Below are positions 1-6,513 of a stretch of DNA of 12,600 nt, piece after piece (the stretch's first letter is position 1; every line of letters starts with the position of its first letter). Origin of the DNA: Verrucomicrobiota bacterium. GTDB taxonomy: Bacteria > Verrucomicrobiota > Verrucomicrobiia > Methylacidiphilales > Verrucolacustridaceae. Position numbers and translations under genes: made by a program. The notes under the pieces are model-generated. The model saw only the letters and a program-made list of their open reading frames with translations, was not told where the DNA came from and did no database searches. The stretch lies in assembly GCA_010028775.1 (NCBI GenBank), contig RHAF01000031.1, forward strand, positions 1 to 12,600, written 5' to 3'.

Positions 1-187
1 AGGTCGGGATGCAGACCGACATCCCGATCCAGAGGTTGGCAATGTCGAGCATGCCCCAACGCCGCTCATGGGAGGGAACCGGCGCCAGATCCCGGTTGTA
101 AAGTGGGCTGGCCTCAACAACCTTTAGCTGCGTCGGTGTCAGATCGGAGCAGAGTTCTCCGCCTACGGCTCCTTGCCTGCTTGCCAT
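1..187 (-). CDS. NCS1-family nucleobase:cation symporter, N-terminal fragment
   Basis: This is the first 62 codons of a minus-strand gene that runs off the left edge of the window. The translation starts MASRQGAVGG and contains SPLYNRDLAPVP, then RRWGMLDIANLWIGMSVCIP. That is the conserved entry of nucleobase:cation symporter-1 proteins (uracil, allantoin, hydantoin and cytosine-type permeases): an LYNxDLAPVP segment, a conserved R-W pair, then the first transmembrane helix. Family members are inner-membrane permeases with about 12 helices, so nearly the whole protein lies outside the window and the substrate cannot be told. The start is well supported, because AAGGAGGT precedes the ATG with a 5-nt gap after its GGAGG core. 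The gene is divergent from the Moco oxidoreductase gene. Family assignment is quite sure; substrate is unknown. Confidence 0.82.
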   Translation of the reverse strand, partial: MASRQGAVGGELCSDLTPTQLKVVEASPLYNRDLAPVPSHERRWGMLDIANLWIGMSVCIPT

Positions 188-296
188 TTTCACCTCCTTT
201 GGGTTGGGACAATTTTTCCATCAAGGAAGCAAAAGCACCATTCGATTTTACGCTTTTCCCTTTTTTACTTCCGTTCGCTCCCTCAAGATCGTTGGG
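188..296. other. Divergent intergenic region between permease and Moco operon
   Basis: These 109 bp must hold the promoters of both divergent units unless the permease is itself internal to a longer transcript. The stretch is AT-richer than its surroundings, with T-rich runs around 211-217 and 261-268. I could not assign a convincing -35/-10 pair on either strand, so no promoter is called. No recognisable Shine-Dalgarno site precedes the ATG at 297. Confidence 0.5.
192..199 (-). promoter_or_regulatory. Strong Shine-Dalgarno site of the NCS1 gene
   Basis: On the minus strand AAGGAGGT lies just upstream of the ATG at 187. It is a near-perfect anti-16S match and fixes the start of the partial permease. 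It also shows that this organism uses Shine-Dalgarno sites, which makes their absence before several operon genes informative. Confidence 0.85.
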
Positions 297-2039
297 ATGT
301 CGTCAAAAACGACCTTGGCCGATCAGCTTAAACCGGGCCGCAACCGGGTCGATCTGCAGGAATTCGCCGGCGGGATGCCCCAGGAGTCCGCCATCCTGCC
401 GGAGATCCGGTTCGGCCAAACCTGGTGGACCACTTTGCAAATTCTCAAATTGATGGTTCCGACCGGCCTTCTCACCGTCATCGGCTTCGTTCTTCTGGCC
501 CGCTGGCTCCGGACCCTGCCCACCGTCCATGATTTCATCCTAAAATACCCGGGCACGGGAGATTTCTCCCCGCCCGTCCACGAAGGGTTTCCCTTATGGC
601 TCCGCACCGCCCACTGGCTCAATGCCTTTGTCATGATGTTCATCATCCGTTCCGGCATCCAGATCCTTGCCGACCATCCCCGGCTCTACCTAGATCCTGG
701 ATGCACCCCCGGGCGGGAGTGGTTCCGCCTCCGTGGGTCGGTGCCCAAGGATCGGGAATGGACGGCCAAGGAGGACAGTGTTTCGCTTCCGGGTTGGTTG
801 GGACTGCCCGGCATTCGGCACTCTGTTGGCCTCGCACGCTGGTGGCATTTCAGCCTGGATCTCGTCTGGCTGGGGAACGGCATCGTTTTTTTTGCCCTGC
901 TCTTCGGCACCCATCAGTGGCACAGGATCGTACCCGTTTCATGGAGCATCCTTCCCCACGCCCTATCCACCGCCCTTCAGTATCTTTCGCTGGATTTTCC
1001 TTCTCCGTCTGGCTGGCTTCAATACAACGGTCTGCAGATGTTGGCTTACTTCACCGCGGTTTTTATCGCGTCTCCCCTCGCCGCCATCACCGGAATTCTC
1101 CAAGCCCCCTCCATCGCCGCCCGACTTCACTTGGCGACCGGATGGTTCAACCGACAGGTCGCCCGCTCCCTTCATTTTTTTGTCCTGCTCTTTTTTCTGA
1201 CCTTTGTCGCAGGCCATGTGTTCATGGTCTTTGCCACCGACCCCCTCACCAACCTCAATCACATGATTCGGGGAATGGACGACGCCTCCTGGTCCGGCGC
1301 TCTGGGTTTCGCCCTTTTGTTTCTGGGCGCAGCCTTGGCCTGGCTGGCCGCCTCCCCCCTGACCCTTCGCTATCCCCGCAAAGTCCAGCATCTGGGCCGA
1401 GCCATCGTGGGCTGGGCCTACGACTTTATGGAAAAAATGCGTCCGGTGGCGCAATACTCGGAAAAGGATATTTCTCCTTACTTCTGGGTCAACGGAACCC
1501 ACCCCAAGTCCCCGGAATTTCTGTGTCACCTTTCCGAACATTTCAAAAACTACCGTCTCTCCGTCTCCGGCGAAGTGGAGCGTCCGACTGAATTTTCCAT
1601 GGAGGAACTGCGGGCGCTTCCAAGACAGGAGCAAATCACACAGAACTACTGCATCCAGGGTTGGTCTGGCATCGCCAAGTGGGGCGGAGTCCGCTTAGCC
1701 GACATCATGGACCGGGTCCGGCCAAAAACCGGGGTAAAATATGCCGTTTTCTACTCGTTCGGCATGGGAGCAGGTCATGATGCAGGGCCCTATTATGACT
1801 GCCACAAAATTGAACACCTTCGCCATCCCCAGACCATCCTTGCCTATCAGATGAACGGCCAACCTCTCGCGGAACCCCACGGTGCCCCCCTTCGGTTGCG
1901 CAACGAACTGGAGCTTGGCTACAAACAGGTGAAATGGGTCCGAGCCATCGAATTCGTCACGGATTTTCGCCACCTCGGCGCCGGGGAAGGCGGCTTTAAC
2001 GAGGATCAGGAGTATTACGGTTTTCGCGCTCCCATATGA
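297..2039 (+). CDS. Fused di-heme cytochrome b / sulfite-oxidase-type molybdopterin oxidoreductase
   Basis: A 580-aa membrane redox enzyme of unknown substrate. Residues 1-50 are a soluble leader (LADQLKPGRNRVDL), without a twin-arginine or Sec signal. About six hydrophobic helices follow, near 52-69, 105-125, 183-204, 246-268, 291-312 and 335-352. Candidate heme ligands are H106 (RTAHWLNAF), H184 (RWWHFSLD), H293 and H307. The 14-residue spacing of the last pair matches the b-type cytochrome family of formate dehydrogenase gamma subunits. From about 390 to the end is a sulfite oxidase/MsrP-like Moco domain; C452 in NYCIQGWSG is the expected molybdenum ligand. The C-terminus reads EYYGFRAPI. 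By analogy, electrons pass between quinone, hemes and Moco, but direction and substrate are inferred. I chose ATG 297 rather than the in-frame TTG at 204, because the earlier start abuts the divergent gene's ribosome site. The stop overlaps moaA as ATGA. Confidence 0.88.
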   Translation: MSSKTTLADQLKPGRNRVDLQEFAGGMPQESAILPEIRFGQTWWTTLQILKLMVPTGLLTVIGFVLLARWLRTLPTVHDFILKYPGTGDFSPPVHEGFPLWLRTAHWLNAFVMMFIIRSGIQILADHPRLYLDPGCTPGREWFRLRGSVPKDREWTAKEDSVSLPGWLGLPGIRHSVGLARWWHFSLDLVWLGNGIVFFALLFGTHQWHRIVPVSWSILPHALSTALQYLSLDFPSPSGWLQYNGLQMLAYFTAVFIASPLAAITGILQAPSIAARLHLATGWFNRQVARSLHFFVLLFFLTFVAGHVFMVFATDPLTNLNHMIRGMDDASWSGALGFALLFLGAALAWLAASPLTLRYPRKVQHLGRAIVGWAYDFMEKMRPVAQYSEKDISPYFWVNGTHPKSPEFLCHLSEHFKNYRLSVSGEVERPTEFSMEELRALPRQEQITQNYCIQGWSGIAKWGGVRLADIMDRVRPKTGVKYAVFYSFGMGAGHDAGPYYDCHKIEHLRHPQTILAYQMNGQPLAEPHGAPLRLRNELELGYKQVKWVRAIEFVTDFRHLGAGEGGFNEDQEYYGFRAPI

Positions 2040-3022
2040 ACCCTTCCGCCCCCCTCGATCCGTTTGGTCGATCCATCGACTACCTCCGCATTTCCGTCAC
2101 CGACCAATGCAACGAGCGCTGCCTCTACTGCCGCCCGGCAGGATACCGGGGTTGGTCGGCCGGTCCGGAACATCTCACCGCATCGGAAATTCTTCAAGTG
2201 GCCCGGGCCGCCGTCCGGATCGGATTCCGTCATTTTCGGCTCACAGGCGGGGAACCCCTTCTCCGTCCCGATCTTTTGCAAATCGCCTCCGGACTCTCGG
2301 CACTTCCGGGAATCGAGACCCTCTCCCTCTCCACGAATGGAACCCGAATCGCCGCGGTGGCCGAAGCCCTGCGCCAGGCAGGCGTCCATTCCGTCAACCT
2401 CAGCCTCGACGCCATACAACCGGACCGCTACCGACAAATCACGGGGGGTTCCTGGGAAGAGTTCTGGGAAGGGTTTCAGGCAGTGCTTCGTGCCGGATTC
2501 AAAACCGTCAAACTGAACTGCGTCCTGCTCCGGGGCGTCAATGAGGAGGAACTCCGCCCTCTTGCCCACTTCGCCGCCGAACACCAGATCCCAATCCGCT
2601 TTATTGAGCTGATGCCCCTCAGTCTTCTCCAGGAGGCCCGGGGAGATCTTTTCCTTTCCGTGTCGGAAGCCAAAGAGATCATTTCCGGAGGTCAGAATCT
2701 CCTTCCCCTACCCGACCATCGCCCGGGCCACGGTCCAGCCCGTTACTTCCGGGATCCCCATTCGGGAGCCGTGGTCGGATTCATCGGCGCCCTCACCACG
2801 CCCGACTTCTGCGGTTCCTGCAACAAGATGCGGCTCACCGCCGACGGCAAGATTCGTCCCTGCCTGGGACGGCACGGGGAAACCGACCTTCGGGAAGCCC
2901 TCCGCAACCACACCCAGGATGCGGAGGAAATCTTGCGCCAGGCCCTGGCCAACAAGCCCCAGGATCACGAATTCACCCGGGGGTACGAACCCGCCCGACC
3001 CATGACCGCTCTTGGCGGTTGA
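2036..3022 (+). CDS. moaA: GTP 3',8-cyclase MoaA (radical SAM)
   Basis: MoaA converts GTP to 3',8-cyclo-7,8-dihydro-GTP, the first step of molybdenum cofactor synthesis, in the cytoplasm. The 328-aa protein has normal length. The SAM-binding cluster is C25, C29 and C32 (CNERCLYC), followed by the GGEP motif at 71-74. The second, GTP-binding cluster is C259, C262 and C276 (CGSC followed by RPCL). The C-terminus MTALGG carries the double glycine tail known to be needed for MoaA activity. Its ATG overlaps the stop of the oxidoreductase gene (ATGA), and no good Shine-Dalgarno site lies upstream, so translation is probably coupled. The next gene, moaD, starts 3 nt after its stop. The identification is certain. 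Confidence 0.97.
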   Translation: MNPSAPLDPFGRSIDYLRISVTDQCNERCLYCRPAGYRGWSAGPEHLTASEILQVARAAVRIGFRHFRLTGGEPLLRPDLLQIASGLSALPGIETLSLSTNGTRIAAVAEALRQAGVHSVNLSLDAIQPDRYRQITGGSWEEFWEGFQAVLRAGFKTVKLNCVLLRGVNEEELRPLAHFAAEHQIPIRFIELMPLSLLQEARGDLFLSVSEAKEIISGGQNLLPLPDHRPGHGPARYFRDPHSGAVVGFIGALTTPDFCGSCNKMRLTADGKIRPCLGRHGETDLREALRNHTQDAEEILRQALANKPQDHEFTRGYEPARPMTALGG

Positions 3023-3025
3023 GCC

Positions 3026-3265
3026 GTGCGCGTCCTCTATTTTGCCCAAGCCCGGTTGGCCACCGGGATTCACGAGGAGGTTTTCCCGGAAACCTCGCTC
3101 TGCTCCCCCGACGATTTCTGGAGCCAAGTGCTGGGTCGCCATCCGGACTTGGCGAAACTTCGTGCGGTTTGCCGGCTGGCTAGGAACGGAAAGTTCCTCG
3201 CCGAAGGGGAAAAACTTCGCCCCGAGGATGAAGTGGCGGTTCTGCCGCCGGTTTCCGGAGGCTAA
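3026..3265 (+). CDS. moaD: Molybdopterin synthase small subunit MoaD
   Basis: A 79-aa ubiquitin-fold sulfur carrier. It starts MRVLYFAQAR and ends VLPPVSGG. The C-terminal Gly-Gly is the site that is adenylated by a MoeB-type enzyme and turned into a thiocarboxylate, which then donates sulfur to precursor Z together with MoaE. The middle contains RLARNGKFL and PEDEVAVLPP, as expected for MoaD/ThiS proteins. The start is a GTG 3 nt after the moaA stop; the final glycine codons of moaA (GGCGGT) give at best a weak ribosome site. No MoeB is encoded in the window, so activation must come from a gene elsewhere. The position between moaA and moaE supports the call. Confidence 0.95.
   Translation: MRVLYFAQARLATGIHEEVFPETSLCSPDDFWSQVLGRHPDLAKLRAVCRLARNGKFLAEGEKLRPEDEVAVLPPVSGG
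3257..3261 (+). promoter_or_regulatory. Shine-Dalgarno site of moaE inside the moaD Gly-Gly codons
   Basis: The last two sense codons of moaD, GGA and GGC, contain GGAGG, which stands 4 nt before the GTG start of moaE at 3266. The stop codon TAA forms the spacer. The same bases therefore encode the catalytic Gly-Gly tail of MoaD and act as the likely ribosome site of its partner subunit. Confidence 0.75.
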
Positions 3266-3640
3266 GTGCAGATTTCCATCCAACTGGGTCCCGAGAAGAT
3301 CGCTGTGCCCAAGGATGAACCCGACACATCCTGCGGGGCCGTGGTCTGCTTCTCCGGAGTGGTTCGAAATACGGAGGAAGGGAAACCCATCCGCTCGCTT
3401 TACTACGAAGCCTATCGACCCATGGCGGAGCATATGATCCGGGAGATTTTTAACGACCTGGCCCGCCGTTTTCCCTGTGGTTCGGCCGAGGTGATTCATC
3501 GCCTTGGCACGGTTCCCGTTGGGGAGACTTCCCTTTTTGTGCGGATTCGCTCTCCCCACCGGGCCGAAGCGTTCCATCTGCTGACCGGATTTCTGGATCG
3601 CCTGAAACAGGATGTGCCCATTTGGAAAACTCAGCCATGA
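3266..3640 (+). CDS. moaE: Molybdopterin synthase catalytic subunit MoaE
   Basis: MoaE forms a heterotetramer with MoaD and inserts two sulfurs into cyclic pyranopterin monophosphate to give molybdopterin. Family motifs are clear in the 124-aa product: FSGVVRN (29-35), YYEAYRPMAE (46-55), HRLGTVPVGETSLFV (78-92) and the C-terminal LKQDVPIWK. K114 and K121 match the two active-site lysines of E. coli MoaE (K119, K126). The protein stops three residues after the second lysine and lacks the longer tail of the 150-aa E. coli enzyme; it is still complete across the catalytic core. It starts with GTG directly after the moaD stop and overlaps moeA as ATGA. Confidence 0.95.
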   Translation: MQISIQLGPEKIAVPKDEPDTSCGAVVCFSGVVRNTEEGKPIRSLYYEAYRPMAEHMIREIFNDLARRFPCGSAEVIHRLGTVPVGETSLFVRIRSPHRAEAFHLLTGFLDRLKQDVPIWKTQP

Positions 3641-4821
3641 AGACAGTCGATGAGGTCTTTTCTCTGCTGGATAGGCTGACAACTCACCCGCTTAACGCAG
3701 AGAAGGTTCATTTGGAAAACTCGGTGGGGCGGATCCTTCGGCAAAACATTACCTCACCGGAAGACCAACCGCCCTTTGACCGATCCAGCATCGACGGATA
3801 CCTGGTGCGGGCCCATGCCAAGCCGGGGATTTACCGGATTTCCGGCCGACATCAGGTTGGGGAACCCGCCCCTCCCCTTCCGGCAGTAGGTTCGGCGGTA
3901 CGTATCCTCACCGGTTCGGCCCTGCCCTTGGGCGCCGCCCTGGTCATGCAGGAGGATGTCCGGGCCAGCGAAAACAGATCCATCGAGATTCTCCGGGAGC
4001 CTTCCACCCATTGGATTCGAGCCAGGGGATCCCAATGCAAGGCGGGGGATACTCTTCTCCACGCCCCCCAACCTCTCTCTCCCGGGTCCATCGGGCTTCT
4101 GGCCTACCTTGGAATTTCCGAAGTGTCTGTCTCACCCAAAGTCCGCGTCGCCCACCTTGTTACCGGGCGCGAACTGGTGACGTTGCGGGACACCCCCCGC
4201 ACGGGTCAGGTCCGGGACAGTAACTCCCCCCTCATCGCCTCCCTGCTCAAGGCCTTTCCCGCTGAATTGATCTGGCAGAAACGTGTCGGCGATGAACGGC
4301 CTGCTTTTCTTTCCGCCCTGCGCGATGCCCTTGATTTCCACGCGCGTCTACTCCTCGTGAGCGGAGCCTCCAGTGTTGGCGATGAGGATCACACCGCCTC
4401 CGTCTTGGAAGAGTTGGGATTCAGGATTCATGCCCGCCAAGTCTGCGTGAAACCGGGAAAGCCACTGCTCCTTGCCCAAAAAGGGGAAATCATTGCCTTT
4501 GGCCTGCCCGGAAATCCCCTCTCCCACTTTGTCTGTTACCACCTTTTTGTGCGCCGGGTTTTAAGGGCTTGGTCCGCCCTACCCCCAGCCACCCTGCAAA
4601 CCGCCGAACTACTTGGCCCCTTAATCATCCGTCCCGATACGCGCGAAACCTGGTGGCCGGGGCGCATGGAGAATGACGAAGGGCGCTGCCAGGTCCGGCC
4701 TTTGCCTTGGAGCGATTCCTCGGATCTGACCTGTCTGGCCACCGCCAATTGCCTCATTCGAATTCCCGCCGGACAGCAGGCTCGCGCGCCGATGCAGGTT
4801 CTGCCCACCATCTCCCCGTGA
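3637..4821 (+). CDS. moeA: Molybdopterin molybdotransferase MoeA
   Basis: MoeA inserts molybdate into adenylated molybdopterin, the last step to Mo-MPT. The 394-aa product shows the family signature PPFDRSSIDGYLV (45-57), RILTGSALP (89-97), GQVRDSNSP (190-198), VGDEDHTAS (247-255), KPGKP (272-276) and FGLPGNPLS (288-296). A small C-terminal barrel domain follows from about 320. Two conserved motifs deviate: SGASSVG at 242-248 stands where SGGVSVG is usual, and TGREL at 176-180 stands where TGDEL is usual. The key acidic residues D53, E179 and D249 remain. I chose ATG 3637, which overlaps the moaE stop as ATGA, over an in-frame TTG at 3622 inside moaE. Its stop overlaps moaC. Function as MoeA is sure; full activity is likely but not shown. 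Confidence 0.94.
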   Translation: MKTVDEVFSLLDRLTTHPLNAEKVHLENSVGRILRQNITSPEDQPPFDRSSIDGYLVRAHAKPGIYRISGRHQVGEPAPPLPAVGSAVRILTGSALPLGAALVMQEDVRASENRSIEILREPSTHWIRARGSQCKAGDTLLHAPQPLSPGSIGLLAYLGISEVSVSPKVRVAHLVTGRELVTLRDTPRTGQVRDSNSPLIASLLKAFPAELIWQKRVGDERPAFLSALRDALDFHARLLLVSGASSVGDEDHTASVLEELGFRIHARQVCVKPGKPLLLAQKGEIIAFGLPGNPLSHFVCYHLFVRRVLRAWSALPPATLQTAELLGPLIIRPDTRETWWPGRMENDEGRCQVRPLPWSDSSDLTCLATANCLIRIPAGQQARAPMQVLPTISP

Positions 4822-5264
4822 AAAAACTCAGTCACTTGGATGCCCGGGGTCACGCCCGGATGGTCAATGTGGACTCCAAGATTCCCGTTCTTCGAAGGGC
4901 CGTGGCCGCGGGGGAGCTCCGCTGCGCCCCGGACACTCTCCGCCTATTACGCACAGGCAAAACCCCAAAAGGGGATGTTCTCGCGGCCGCGCGAATCGCC
5001 GGCATCCAGGCAGCCAAACAAACCTCCGCCCTCATCCCCCTTTGCCATCCCCTCCCGCTCGAATCCATTCAGGTGGAACTTGCCCCGGGGCGGGATCGCA
5101 TTCGGATCCAGGCCGAAGTCCGCGTCCATGCCCGTACGGGGGTGGAGATGGAGGCCCTCACCGCCGTCTCCGTAGCCGCACTCACCCTCTACGATATGCT
5201 GAAGGGGGTTGATCGTGGCATGTCCATCCGGGACATTCGTCTTCTCCGGAAGGAGAAATTCTGA
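4818..5264 (+). CDS. moaC: Cyclic pyranopterin monophosphate synthase MoaC
   Basis: MoaC rearranges the MoaA product into cyclic pyranopterin monophosphate. The 148-aa product starts MKKLSHLDARGHARMV and contains K51 in TPKGDV, ALIPLCHPLPL (71-81, with H77), TGVEMEALTAVSVAA (107-121) and YDMLKGVDRGM (125-135). K51, H77, E112, D126 and K129 correspond to known active-site residues of the family (E. coli numbering K51, H77, E112, D128, K131). The start is the GTG at 4818, which overlaps the moeA stop as GTGA and places the N-terminus where MoaC proteins begin. An earlier in-frame start at 4707 would add 37 residues with no family match. There is no Shine-Dalgarno site, so translation probably depends on moeA. 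Confidence 0.95.
   Translation: MKKLSHLDARGHARMVNVDSKIPVLRRAVAAGELRCAPDTLRLLRTGKTPKGDVLAAARIAGIQAAKQTSALIPLCHPLPLESIQVELAPGRDRIRIQAEVRVHARTGVEMEALTAVSVAALTLYDMLKGVDRGMSIRDIRLLRKEKF
5250..5255 (+). promoter_or_regulatory. Shine-Dalgarno site of mogA
   Basis: AAGGAG lies inside the last codons of moaC, 5 nt before the CTG at 5261. It is the best Shine-Dalgarno match among the Moco-operon junctions, and its spacing points to the CTG as the start of mogA. Confidence 0.75.
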
Positions 5265-5737
5265 ACCCTCTGCGCGTTGCCCGTCTCACCGTCAGTGACC
5301 GCGCCCACGCGGGCACCTATCAGGATCTGGGCGGACCAGAACTGGAAAAGGTTTTCAACTCCCTCTGGAAAGAGCCGGTCGATTGGATGGCCACTGTTGT
5401 TCCGGATGAAAAAGACATGATTACCGCCACGCTTCGACAGTGGGTGGCTGACAAGGTTTCCCTGATCCTGACCACGGGAGGAACGGGTCCCATGCCCCGC
5501 GATGTCACTCCCGAAGCCACTCGGCCCGTTTTGCAGAGGGAACTGCCGGGACTGACCGAAGCCCAGCGCTGGACCAGTTTTGCCAAGGCCCCCACCTCGA
5601 TTCTTTCCCGGGCCCTGGCCGGGGTGGCCGACCGGACTTTGATCATCAATCTTCCGGGCAACCCAAAGGCGATCTCTGAATGTCTCCCGCCCCTGCTTCC
5701 CGCCATCCGGGAATGTCTGCGTCACCTCACGGAATGA
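5261..5737 (+). CDS. mogA: MogA/MoaB-type molybdopterin adenylyltransferase, probable CTG start
   Basis: MogA adenylates molybdopterin so that MoeA can insert molybdate. The 158-aa reading begins LNPLRVARLTVSDRAHAGTY, matching the N-terminal TISDRASxGxY strand of the family. TTGGTGPMPRDVTPEAT (71-87), SILSRALAG and INLPGNPKAISECL follow. D49 (VVPDE) and D81 (PRDVT) correspond to the two essential aspartates of E. coli MogA. No ATG, GTG or TTG lies in frame between the upstream in-frame stop at 5210-5212 and the ATG at 5387. Starting at 5387 would delete the first β-strand and the SDR motif. The CTG at 5261 follows AAGGAG by 5 nt and overlaps the moaC stop as CTGA, like the other junctions, so I take it as the start. 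ATT at 5258 is a less likely alternative. The 3' end overlaps the convergent permease gene by 11 bp. Confidence 0.88.
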   Translation: MNPLRVARLTVSDRAHAGTYQDLGGPELEKVFNSLWKEPVDWMATVVPDEKDMITATLRQWVADKVSLILTTGGTGPMPRDVTPEATRPVLQRELPGLTEAQRWTSFAKAPTSILSRALAGVADRTLIINLPGNPKAISECLPPLLPAIRECLRHLTE

Positions 5738-6455
5738 AGATCAGTTTGGCCCCGGCGATCAACAACACCATGGATAACAAACGCCGAATCAACACTGCCG
5801 GATAGCGTCGACTGCCCAACCGGGACCCAGACCAACCCGCGACCCCCACGACCGCAAGAAGCCACAGTCCGATGGTGGGAAACTCATGCGTTGCCGCAAA
5901 ATGCCCGGCCAAGCCGGCGATGGAGTTGCCCAGAATGAAAACCGCTGAGACCGCGGCCACGGTCTTGGTCACGCCCCAACCGCGCCAAAGCATCCAGGGA
6001 GTCAGAAAAATTCCCCCACCCGTGCCGGTCAACCCGGCCAGCAGGCCCAGACCCGCCCCGGTTCCCACCAAAATTCTCTGGCTCGGCAGGTGAACCGGTT
6101 TTTCCTCCTTGGCCTTGACCCAGAGACGGTAGGCCGAGAACCAGAGAACCAGGCCCACCAGGAATGAGAACCACTGGGCCGGGAGCCTGAGATATCCTCC
6201 CAGAAGCGCGAAGGGCACGGATCCCAATAACAAGGGAACCAAAAGCTTCCTGCAGAAATGTCCGGCCCGGAAAAAATTCCAGGAAGCTAGAATCGAAACC
6301 GTAATATTGAGAGCCAGCGCCATGGGTTTGATCTGGCCGGTTGGCACGGAACAGAGGGCCATCACCGCGATGTAACCCGAGGCTCCGGCGTGTCCGACGG
6401 AGGAGTAAAGAAAAGCCACCACCCCCAGACCCAAGGCCAAAACCCAAAATTCCAT
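5727..6455 (-). CDS. TSUP-family (TauE/SafE) membrane permease
   Basis: A 242-aa inner-membrane protein with about eight hydrophobic segments and the internal duplication typical of the TSUP family (Pfam TauE/SafE). Each half carries a glycine-rich motif near its first helix: VGHAGASGYIAVMAL (20-34) and AGLTGTGGGIFLTPWML (140-156). NxxxS-type helices follow them (ALNITVSILASWNF and LGNSIAGLAGHF). Characterised members export sulfite, sulfoacetate or related sulfur anions, but substrates vary and cannot be read here. The chosen ATG at 6455 starts directly at the first helix and follows GGAAGAG by 7 nt. A TTG at 6536 would add 27 polar residues overlapping pheS and is less likely. The gene lies 58 bp after pheS on the same strand, so it may be read from the same transcript. 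Confidence 0.88.
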   Translation of the reverse strand: MEFWVLALGLGVVAFLYSSVGHAGASGYIAVMALCSVPTGQIKPMALALNITVSILASWNFFRAGHFCRKLLVPLLLGSVPFALLGGYLRLPAQWFSFLVGLVLWFSAYRLWVKAKEEKPVHLPSQRILVGTGAGLGLLAGLTGTGGGIFLTPWMLWRGWGVTKTVAAVSAVFILGNSIAGLAGHFAATHEFPTIGLWLLAVVGVAGWSGSRLGSRRYPAVLIRRLLSMVLLIAGAKLIFIP

Positions 6456-6513
6456 GCAACGACTCTTCCGCGGTTCCCTGGCGGCGACCCTTTGCTGTGG
6501 GCCTTGAAAACCC

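Noticed and set aside
204..296. TTG at 204 as start of the Moco oxidoreductase
   Set aside because: It lies almost on the ribosome site of the divergent permease gene and adds 31 residues with no family match before MSSKTTLADQ.
596..1591. A 331-codon plus-strand open frame inside the Moco oxidoreductase gene
   Set aside because: Its translation is rich in P, R and S without family resemblance, and it lies in another frame of a gene with clear motifs. It is a high-GC shadow.
2708..3682. A 324-codon minus-strand open frame across moaA, moaD and moaE
   Set aside because: It is antisense to three certain genes and its product has no recognisable features.
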